Source: Lachnospiraceae bacterium UBA3845 (GTDB taxonomy: Bacteria > Bacillota > Clostridia > Lachnospirales > Lachnospiraceae). Taken from it: a DNA stretch of 11,508 nucleotides. A program made the position numbers and the translations under genes. Shown in pieces: positions 5,781-11,508 of this stretch. The stretch is taken from assembly GCA_002392705.1 (NCBI GenBank), contig DGHP01000178.1:1-11508 (forward strand), given 5' to 3'. The notes under the pieces were generated by a model. That model was not told where the DNA came from, made no database searches, and was given only the letters and a program-made list of their open reading frames with translations. Each line of letters opens with the position of its first letter. Positions within the stretch are counted from its first letter, which is position 1.

Positions 5781-8700
5781 TCAGCAGCCGCACTTTGTAA
5801 TCTTCACGTCCCTCATCCGGACTCCGTTCTGACCGAAATGAAGGCGGAAGATATTGTTCCGTTTTCTTGTCCGGAAACGAACCTCATGGCAGGCGATATC
5901 GCCGTCCGTTCCATTCCAGATCATCGTTTTCAGCGGGATGCCGGTAAAGAAAAAGGTAACGGGTACCTGGGCCAGTTCCCCGGCCCTGCAGCTTCCCTCA
6001 AATTCAAAGAGGTATTCTTCCCCCGCCTCCAGCTCAAAGCCCATGAGGTAATCACTGCCCTTCTCCCCGCTCACCGCGGCAAGATCCAGAACAAGGCCCT
6101 GATCCGGAACCTTCCGGTATTCCACCATCTCCACCGAATCCAGGTTCTCATCCTCCGGGGCATTCTCCACATTTACCGTGCAGCCTTCCCCGGTCAGACG
6201 CCTCATCGCCTCGGTATCCATGGCAAAGCGGCAGATATTCGCGGCACTCCTCTGCAGCTCGGCGCGGGTCAGCCGGCCTTCTTCGATCGCATCCAGCGTA
6301 TCCGCACGCTCCTGCTCCTCCAGCATATCCGCACGCTCCTGCCCCGGATCTGCTTCCCTTATATCCGCGGAAGCGGCAGCTGCCTTTTCAGAAGCGGATT
6401 CTTCTTCGCTGCTGATGGCAGATCCGTCCGGTACCACCATGTACAGATCATTCTGGGCCCGGACCATGGTGCTGAAATCAAAGAGCTTCCCGTTCAGCGT
6501 CTCTCTGAAAAGCCGGTCTTCATCCGGTTTTTCATATTCTCCGGTCAGGCCGTTCTCGGTCACATCCTTCGGACTGAGGGTTGACCACCAGTCCGTCATG
6601 ACGATCCCGTCAAATCCCCATTCTTCCCTGAGAACGGTGGTCGTCAGGTCATAGAGGCTGGAAGTATGGATCCCGTTCAGCAGGCCGTAGCTGGTCATGA
6701 CCGCTTTCGCCTTGCCTTCCCGCACGGCGATCTCAAAGCCTTTCAGGTAGATCTCCCTGAGCGCGCGTTCGGATACGACGCTGTCCAGAGTCCTGCGCCT
6801 GCTTTCCCGGTTGTTGGCGCAGAAATGCTTCAGAACGCCGGTCACGCCCCTCTCCTGAAGACCCCGGATCTGGGCGGAGGCGATCTCTCCGGTCAGGAAG
6901 GGATCCTCTGAGAAATACTCGAAATTTCTTCCGTTCAGCGGATTGCGGTGAATATTGATCCCCGGTCCCAGCAGGCAGTCCACACGGTTTTTCAGCATCT
7001 CAAGCCCGAGGTATGAGAACAGCTTCCTGTTGAGTTCCCGGTCAAATGTGCAGGCCAGCATGGTTCCGTTCGGAAGGGAAAATGCATGATTTCCGCAGTC
7101 CAGACGCATTCCGCTCGGCCCGTCATCGCAGCAGACAGCCGGAATGCCCAGCTCCCTCAGGTCCTCGCTCACGCCGCCGAAAGCGGCGGCCGTTCCCGGT
7201 GTAACAAGGGGACTTCCCATCCCCTCTCCCCTGACAATCTGCGCAAGCTCCTTGTCAGACAGCTGGGCGATAAACTCGTCCATTGTGCAGCGGCCTTCCC
7301 GGACATCATTCAGAAGCAGGCCCTTCCCAAGGGCGTAGGGGAGTTCGGCCGGCAGATTCTCGAAGATTCTCTTATAATCATCGATGGAGCGCAGGGCAGC
7401 AGGCTCATAGTCGACATAGAGCGCACGGTCAAACCTGTCCCTGTCGATGTGCTGCAGCTCATCCTCCTGCTCTTCCTGCCCTGCTGAAGCGATCGCGCTG
7501 GCTGCCGCCGCGATATCCGCCGCACTCGGCCCGTCGATATAGGCAGGCGTATCCGGCTCATCTTCAGTGAGGGAGGACTTCATCACCATACGGTCGAAGG
7601 GCCGGACCGGCATCAGCGCCTCCTCCATCTGTTCGATGGGCCAGTTATTGGAAATGGAAAAAGCCCCGTTTTCCGCCGTCACGCAGACGGCGTCGCGGAC
7701 ATTTTCCCCCACATACAGATCATAGCGGCCCTCCTCCAGAACCCAGCAGCTGACGTTTCCGGTCACGCCCTCATCGTCATAGGAAGCAAAACGCCTCACG
7801 GGAATCCGGAAAGAGAGAATCTGGGACTGCCCTTCTTCCAGCAGATCCGTCTTCATGAAATCGACCAGCACCCTGGCGGCTTTGCCGAGGCTTCCCTGGG
7901 GGCAGCGCGCATAGACCTGCACGACCGCCCTGCCGGCTGTATCTCCGACATTCGTCACCTCTACATCCAGATCGATGGTCAGCCTGCCGCCTGCCTCCCG
8001 CTCATGGGTCTCCACTTTCCTGGAGCGGATCTCAAAGCTGGTGTAGGAAAGGCCAAAGCCAAAGGGGAAACGCACGCGGTCCCGGGCCACACTCTCGAAA
8101 TAGCGGTAGCCCACATAGATATCTTCCTGATAGATATCCATATCCCCTGTACCGAAATTTTTCGTGGAAGGATAATCCTCCAGAGAAAGAGCGATCGTAT
8201 CGGTCAGATGTCCGGAAGGATTGACCCTTCCCGTCAGGACATCCACAACACCCAGGCCGCCGACCATGCCCCCCTGCCAGACATACAGAACCGCATCCGG
8301 TCTGACTTCGTCCAGAAAAGACATATCGATGATGTTGCCGGTATTCAGCAGAACCGCCATACGGCTGAAGGCGCCGCGCACCTTTGAAAGCAGGTCCAGT
8401 TCCAGAGTGCTGAGCTTCCAGGATCCTTCCTCGTTCCGGTTATCCCGGTCTTCCCCGGCGGTGCGGCCGATCAGAACAATCGCGATATCGCTCTCCTCCG
8501 CCGCAGCGCGGCAGATCTCATCCGTCACCGGCATCTCATCCTGCGACCACGGATCATCCCCCCAGCCGCTTCCGCTTCTGGGCGGATTCTCATCATTGAA
8601 CCTGTCATAGAGATGGAGAAGCTCCCGGTTCATCCGGATACTTTTCTCATTCTCAAGGGCCTCGCGGATCCCCGTCACATGGGCAACATTTACCATTCCC

Positions 8701-8888
8701 CCGGATCCCGTGCCGCTCTTGTAATAAGCGAGCTGGGACCGCCCGAACAGAGACACCCTGCTGCCTTCCGACAGAGGAAGTACGGACTTTACATTGCGCA
8801 GAAGGACAATACCGTCCGCGGCAGCCTGCCGCGCGGTCCTTGTATATTCCTCCCAGTCAAGCGTCTGCAATCGTATGTGATTATCCAT
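5781..8888 (-). CDS. GH3-family beta-glycosidase with permuted domain order
   Basis: The 1,035-residue protein probably hydrolyses beta-linked glucosides or related sugars from the non-reducing end. The domain order is reversed compared with most GH3 enzymes: the alpha/beta sandwich comes first (about 15-285), then a fibronectin-III-like domain (about 300-405), then the TIM barrel (about 530-820). Catalytic candidates are acid/base E146 in GRTAGEDRDN and nucleophile D766 in GIVMTDWWS. KHFCANN (687-693) and RNPLNGRNFEYFSEDP (648-663) are the usual substrate-binding stretches. Two low-complexity Ala/Glu-rich insertions (455-480 and 825-870) flank the barrel, and a beta-rich C-terminal domain (about 905-1035) follows. 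There is no signal peptide, so it is probably cytoplasmic and acts on imported oligosaccharides. Its nearest ribosome site is unusually far (19 nt). No transporter or regulator gene is next to it. The specific substrate is not deducible. Confidence 0.93.
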   Translation of the reverse strand: MDNHIRLQTLDWEEYTRTARQAAADGIVLLRNVKSVLPLSEGSRVSLFGRSQLAYYKSGTGSGGMVNVAHVTGIREALENEKSIRMNRELLHLYDRFNDENPPRSGSGWGDDPWSQDEMPVTDEICRAAAEESDIAIVLIGRTAGEDRDNRNEEGSWKLSTLELDLLSKVRGAFSRMAVLLNTGNIIDMSFLDEVRPDAVLYVWQGGMVGGLGVVDVLTGRVNPSGHLTDTIALSLEDYPSTKNFGTGDMDIYQEDIYVGYRYFESVARDRVRFPFGFGLSYTSFEIRSRKVETHEREAGGRLTIDLDVEVTNVGDTAGRAVVQVYARCPQGSLGKAARVLVDFMKTDLLEEGQSQILSFRIPVRRFASYDDEGVTGNVSCWVLEEGRYDLYVGENVRDAVCVTAENGAFSISNNWPIEQMEEALMPVRPFDRMVMKSSLTEDEPDTPAYIDGPSAADIAAAASAIASAGQEEQEDELQHIDRDRFDRALYVDYEPAALRSIDDYKRIFENLPAELPYALGKGLLLNDVREGRCTMDEFIAQLSDKELAQIVRGEGMGSPLVTPGTAAAFGGVSEDLRELGIPAVCCDDGPSGMRLDCGNHAFSLPNGTMLACTFDRELNRKLFSYLGLEMLKNRVDCLLGPGINIHRNPLNGRNFEYFSEDPFLTGEIASAQIRGLQERGVTGVLKHFCANNRESRRRTLDSVVSERALREIYLKGFEIAVREGKAKAVMTSYGLLNGIHTSSLYDLTTTVLREEWGFDGIVMTDWWSTLSPKDVTENGLTGEYEKPDEDRLFRETLNGKLFDFSTMVRAQNDLYMVVPDGSAISSEEESASEKAAAASADIREADPGQERADMLEEQERADTLDAIEEGRLTRAELQRSAANICRFAMDTEAMRRLTGEGCTVNVENAPEDENLDSVEMVEYRKVPDQGLVLDLAAVSGEKGSDYLMGFELEAGEEYLFEFEGSCRAGELAQVPVTFFFTGIPLKTMIWNGTDGDIACHEVRFRTRKRNNIFRLHFGQNGVRMRDVKITKCGC

Positions 8889-8907
8889 AATAATTCAGTT
8901 CTGCTCT

Positions 8908-8913
8908 CTCCTT
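8908..8913 (-). promoter_or_regulatory. Distant Shine-Dalgarno of the GH3 gene
   Basis: AAGGAG on the minus strand lies 19 nt before the ATG (8886-8888), well beyond the usual 5-10 nt. An in-frame TGA (8895-8897) lies three codons before the ATG with only ATT codons between, so no conventional upstream start exists. Either spacing is really long, or a rare ATT start or weaker site is used. A CATTATAAAT -10-like stretch (minus strand) near 8917-8926 lies just upstream without a good -35. Confidence 0.45.
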
Positions 8914-8983
8914 CGCATTTATAATGGGCCCTCAGATATCTGCTCATGCAGGCATGGCAGCCGCTTTCGGGCTTTATTGCGCA

Positions 8984-9017
8984 GATGCTGCCGTCAGGGA
9001 TTCCTGCCGGCAGCATC
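8984..9017. terminator. Hairpin after the rubredoxin gene (possible terminator)
   Basis: A 10-bp perfect outer stem, GATGCTGCCG with CGGCAGCATC, continues after one mismatch into CAGG/CCTG around a 4-nt loop. It begins 15 nt past the rubredoxin stop and precedes the GH3 gene. No T-run follows on the minus strand, so it may instead be a transcript-stabilising 3' stem; partial read-through into the GH3 gene is possible. Confidence 0.55.
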
Positions 9018-9032
9018 CTCTCAGTTCAATCC

Positions 9033-9191
9033 TTATTCAGCGTCGCTGAACTCATCCTTTCCGGCTCCGCACAGCGGACACACAAAATCATCCGGAATGT
9101 CTTCCCACTTGGTTCCCGGAGCGATTCCGCCTTCCGGATATCCCTCTGCCTCGTTGTACTCCCATCCGCACAGATCACAAACTTTCTTCAT
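9033..9191 (-). CDS. Rubredoxin
   Basis: The 52-residue protein, too short for usual length cut-offs, reads [20 protein letters not shown] and so on, ending [12 protein letters not shown]. The two CxxCG knuckles, C5-C8 and C38-C41, bind the single Fe(Cys)4 centre. The length and the [14 protein letters not shown] stretch are typical of clostridial rubredoxins. It is a cytoplasmic one-electron carrier. It follows fprA by only 24 bp on the same strand with its own strong AGGAGG site 7 nt before the ATG. It is therefore very likely co-transcribed with fprA as the enzyme's electron donor, a pairing well known in anaerobes; in some species the two are fused. Nothing is missing or broken. Confidence 0.96.
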   Translation of the reverse strand: MKKVCDLCGWEYNEAEGYPEGGIAPGTKWEDIPDDFVCPLCGAGKDEFSDAE

Positions 9192-9215
9192 CTTTTTTCC
9201 TCCTTTTTTGATTGT

Positions 9216-10430
9216 TTACTGATTACCTGCGGCGGCAAAGTCCGCCGCCAGCGCTTCCGCCATCCTGTCCAGCTGCTCAAGCTGTTCTTCCTTCAGAGCG
9301 GACTTGATGGACAGAGTTTCCTCCAGTACCGTGACATTTTTGCATTTCCCGAGCTGTTCTCTCATCAGTTTGCCGCTGGACGCCGCCCAGGAACCGTTCT
9401 CGATCAGCGCGGCGGTGCGGTTCTGAATATTATGCGCGACCAGATCGTTCAGGAAATTCTCCATCTGGACAAAGATGCCCGCATTGTAAGTCGTGGAAGC
9501 CAGCACAAAATGGCTGTATTCAAATACTGCGGCGATCACTTCGGAGGCCGGCGTCACTGAAACGTCAAACATGACCGTCGGGATCCCTTTCTCCCTGAGG
9601 CGGACCGCCAGACATTCCGCCGCGTTCTCCGTATGATGGTAGACAGAAGCGTAGGCAATCACAACCCCCTTCTTCTCCGGTGTGTAGGATGCCCAGCGCG
9701 TATATTTGTCAAGATACCAGTCAATATTCTCTCTCCAGACAAAACCGTGAAGCGGGCAGAGGAAAGCGATCTCCTTCGCGGAGGCCTTCTTCAGAACCGA
9801 CAGGACCTGGGTCCCGTACTTGCCGACAATATTGGCATAATATCTTCTGGCCTCGTCCAGATAATCCCGGCCGAAATCGACCTCATCGGCAAACAGCGCA
9901 CCGTTCAGGGCGCCGAAGGTACCGAAGGCGTCCGCCGTAAACAGTGCCTTGTTCGTCCCGTCGTAGGTCATCATGACTTCCGGCCAGTGAACCATGGGCG
10001 CGTTGAGGAAGGTCATCGTATGTTTTCCGGATGAGAAGGTCTCGCCCTCTTTCACGATCTGCGTCAGCGAGTCGACATCGAAGCTGAAATACTGCTTCAT
10101 CATGCCGGCGGTCTTTGCGTTGCAGATGATCTTCACGTCCGGATAGCGGCGTACAAGTTCCTTCAGTGTCGCGGAATGGTCCGGTTCCATATGGTGAACG
10201 ATCAGATAATCAAGATGCCGTCCGCCGAGAGCCTTCTCCACGTTCTCAAAGAAAAGTTCCGCAACCGCCGCATCCACCGTATCGAACAGCACCGTCTTCT
10301 CATCATGAAGCAGGTAGGAATTATAGGACACTCCGCGCGGGACGGAATATACGCCCTCGAACATAGCAAGGCGCCTGTCATTGGCCCCCACCCAGTACAG
10401 ATCATCGGTCACTTTTCTATAGCAGTACAT
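9216..10430 (-). CDS. fprA: A-type flavoprotein (flavodiiron protein, O2/NO reductase)
   Basis: The 404-residue cytoplasmic enzyme has the two-domain flavodiiron architecture. The N-terminal metallo-beta-lactamase-like domain (about 1-250) carries the diiron ligands H80, E82, D84, H148, D167 and H228, all present and numbered almost as in the Moorella thermoacetica enzyme. The C-terminal flavodoxin-like domain (about 254-400) begins GVVIAYASVYHHTENAAE, the FMN phosphate loop, and includes STTYNAGIF (312-320). The family reduces O2 to water, or NO to N2O, with electrons from rubredoxin, protecting oxygen-sensitive enzymes in anaerobes. Rubredoxin follows 24 bp downstream. There is no C-terminal rubredoxin or flavin reductase fusion. 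AAAGGA lies about 12 nt before the ATG. A good promoter is at 10599-10628. O2 versus NO preference cannot be read from sequence. Confidence 0.95.
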   Translation of the reverse strand: MYCYRKVTDDLYWVGANDRRLAMFEGVYSVPRGVSYNSYLLHDEKTVLFDTVDAAVAELFFENVEKALGGRHLDYLIVHHMEPDHSATLKELVRRYPDVKIICNAKTAGMMKQYFSFDVDSLTQIVKEGETFSSGKHTMTFLNAPMVHWPEVMMTYDGTNKALFTADAFGTFGALNGALFADEVDFGRDYLDEARRYYANIVGKYGTQVLSVLKKASAKEIAFLCPLHGFVWRENIDWYLDKYTRWASYTPEKKGVVIAYASVYHHTENAAECLAVRLREKGIPTVMFDVSVTPASEVIAAVFEYSHFVLASTTYNAGIFVQMENFLNDLVAHNIQNRTAALIENGSWAASSGKLMREQLGKCKNVTVLEETLSIKSALKEEQLEQLDRMAEALAADFAAAGNQ

Positions 10431-10598
10431 ATATGAATGCCATCCTTTCTTCTTCGGAATCGTTCCTGTTCACGGCTGAAATATGTAAAATCCTTATCGC
10501 AGTGCTCTTTCCGGCAGATCCGCTGAGCTCTTTCTTCCGCACGCAGCAGAGCGCCGCAGCGCAGTGCCTGCCCGGATCCGCAATGCACAGGCAGGATG

Positions 10599-10628
10599 AT
10601 TATAGCATGCCCGAAGCGCAGCCGTCTA
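10599..10628 (-). promoter_or_regulatory. Predicted sigma-A promoter of the fprA-rubredoxin operon
   Basis: On the minus strand there is a perfect -10 TATAAT (10599-10604) preceded by TGC (extended -10), and a -35 TAGACG (10623-10628; 4 of 6) at 18-nt spacing. Transcription would start near 10592, giving a leader of about 160 nt. It is the best promoter match in the window and resembles the nifJ promoter. Confidence 0.7.
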
Positions 10629-10643
10629 TCTCTTCCGTAAAAG

Positions 10644-10678
10644 AAAAAAAAGGAAGGTTCCTGCTCACGGCCTTTTTT
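10644..10678 (-). terminator. Possible second terminator upstream of fprA
   Basis: AAAAAAGG and CCTTTTTT pair around a 17-nt loop, and on the minus strand the stem runs into eight consecutive T (10644-10651). It lies between the dnaJ terminator and the fprA promoter and may catch read-through. The stem is mostly A-T, so it is weaker than the first. Confidence 0.4.
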
Positions 10679-10750
10679 ACATCGAGTCCTGCTCCGTCGT
10701 GCCTGCAGGAGAAACCGGTTCTGATTTCAAACAGGGCCTGCGAAGCAGGG

Positions 10751-10791
10751 AAAAGGAAAAGCAGCCGGAGCAGAATCCTGCCGCCGGCTGC
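10751..10791 (-). terminator. Rho-independent terminator of dnaJ
   Basis: The stem GCAGCCGG/CCGGCTGC (10761-10768 with 10784-10791) continues inward as GCAG/CTGC around AATC. On the minus strand it is followed by TTTTCCTTTT (10751-10760). It lies 19 nt after the dnaJ stop codon. Confidence 0.75.
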
Positions 10792-10809
10792 CACGCTTTT
10801 ATCCTCTTT

Positions 10810-11508
10810 TTATTCTTCGTCAAAGGCTTCCTTTATTTTATTCATGAAGCCCTTTTTTTTCTTTTTATGCTTATCCGGTCCCTCATCCGTGTACAGATCA
10901 TCTGCCTGATCCAGACTGTTGCCGGACAGATAGTCAAAGTGCTTAAGCACCTCCTTCGCCTCCGGTGAAAGCTTCACAGGAGTCCGGACAATCAGGGTTA
11001 CATAATGGTCGCCCCGCACGGAGCTGCTGCGCAGGCTGGGCATGCCTTTTCCCTTCAGGCGGACGCGGGTTCCGGACTGGGTGCCCGGACGCACGGTGTA
11101 AATCACCTCTCCGTCCACCGTCTTTACACGCAGATCTCCGCCCAGGGCCGCCTGGGCAAAGGAAATCTCCACATTGGAAAAGATATCCATATCCTGCCGG
11201 ATAAAATTCGGATTGGAAGCAACACGCACTTCCACCAGAAGATCTCCCCGCGGTCCGCCGTTCAGACCCGGTTCTCCCTTCTCGCGGATCCGGATGCTCT
11301 GCCCGTCGTCGATACCGGCCGGGATCGTAACCTCGATCGTTTTCCGGCTCGAGGTATATCCGCTGCCGCCGCAGTTCGGGCATTTGCTCTCTATAATCTT
11401 TCCTCTGCCCTGGCAGTCCGGGCAGGGCTGCTGGCTCTGGACCATTCCGAACAGAGACTGCTGACGGAAGACAACCGATCCGGTTCCGCGGCATTTTGGA
11501 CAGATCTT
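10810..11508 (-). CDS. dnaJ: Chaperone DnaJ (Hsp40), C-terminal part
   Basis: The last 232 residues are visible; the J domain, Gly/Phe region and first zinc motif lie beyond the right edge. DnaJ delivers unfolded clients to DnaK and stimulates its ATPase. The visible part opens inside the zinc-finger domain with [16 protein letters not shown] and CPNCGGSG (three of the usual four CxxCxGxG motifs). The substrate-binding beta domains follow, with [33 protein letters not shown], and [13 protein letters not shown] leading to RLKGKGMP. The tail ends in a Lys-rich stretch ([19 protein letters not shown]). The frame is open to the window edge, so the true start is outside; the Met at 11443-11445 is internal. 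In Firmicutes dnaJ usually follows dnaK, which would lie to the right. A strong terminator follows. Confidence 0.97.
   Translation of the reverse strand, partial: KICPKCRGTGSVVFRQQSLFGMVQSQQPCPDCQGRGKIIESKCPNCGGSGYTSSRKTIEVTIPAGIDDGQSIRIREKGEPGLNGGPRGDLLVEVRVASNPNFIRQDMDIFSNVEISFAQAALGGDLRVKTVDGEVIYTVRPGTQSGTRVRLKGKGMPSLRSSSVRGDHYVTLIVRTPVKLSPEAKEVLKHFDYLSGNSLDQADDLYTDEGPDKHKKKKKGFMNKIKEAFDEE

Larger units (their letters stand above)
10431..10809. other. dnaJ-fprA intergenic region with terminators, promoter and leader
   Basis: This 379-bp gap has no convincing gene. From the dnaJ side it contains a strong terminator hairpin (10751-10791), a small CCTGC/GCAGG hairpin (10737-10749), a second hairpin with a T-tract (10644-10678), and the fprA promoter (10599-10628). 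The roughly 160-nt fprA leader includes a 6-bp CCTGCC/GGCAGG inverted repeat near the predicted start of transcription (about 10566-10595). I see no known riboswitch in the leader. Confidence 0.7.

Noticed and set aside
5772..6584. Several plus-strand frames of 100-270 codons opposite the GH3 gene
   Set aside because: They are rich in Pro, Arg, His and Ser as expected of antisense frames, have no ribosome sites and no motifs; GH3 catalytic motifs on the minus strand are unambiguous.

Overview
The window looks like a chromosomal segment of an anaerobic Clostridia, most likely Lachnospiraceae-like. The reasons are a pyruvate:ferredoxin oxidoreductase, a flavodiiron protein paired with a rubredoxin, a large permuted GH3 glycosidase, strong AGGAGG-type ribosome sites and GC-rich coding DNA. 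That placement is inference from gene content; no rRNA or other decisive marker is present. I see no tRNA, rRNA, CRISPR array, transposase or phage gene.

Layout, left to right. The 5' part of nifJ (pyruvate:ferredoxin oxidoreductase, minus strand, cut by the left edge) is divergent from an ABC-F ATPase (plus strand, the only plus-strand gene). The two share a 441-bp intergenic region with promoters for both directions. The ABC-F gene converges on a HAD hydrolase across a 14-bp perfect stem. From there every gene is on the minus strand. In transcription order, right to left, these are dnaJ (3' part, cut by the right edge), fprA, rubredoxin, the GH3 glycosidase, an RlmI-like SAM methyltransferase, a GNAT acetyltransferase and the HAD hydrolase.

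Functionally, the clearest unit is fprA-rubredoxin, 24 bp apart. Rubredoxin is the usual electron donor of FprA-type flavodiiron enzymes, which reduce O2 (or NO) in anaerobes. With PFOR, an oxygen-sensitive enzyme, also in the window, the redox theme fits an obligate anaerobe. The nifJ and fprA promoters that I can read are alike: both have an extended -10 (TGC before the hexamer), a TAGAC-type -35 and a leader of about 150-160 nt. The GH3 enzyme has no signal peptide and is probably a cytoplasmic beta-glycosidase. The methyltransferase, GNAT and HAD genes are ordinary accessory or housekeeping functions with gaps between them, so an operon is not obvious.

The most unusual feature is not a gene. 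It is a 195-bp imperfect inverted repeat at 3451-3645, between the GNAT and HAD genes, that folds end to end into one long interrupted hairpin. It could be a structured RNA, for example a 6S-like long hairpin, or a MITE-type element; the sequence alone does not decide. A 35-bp tandem repeat (about 3.5 copies) lies just upstream of the GNAT gene. I found no clearly new multi-gene system.
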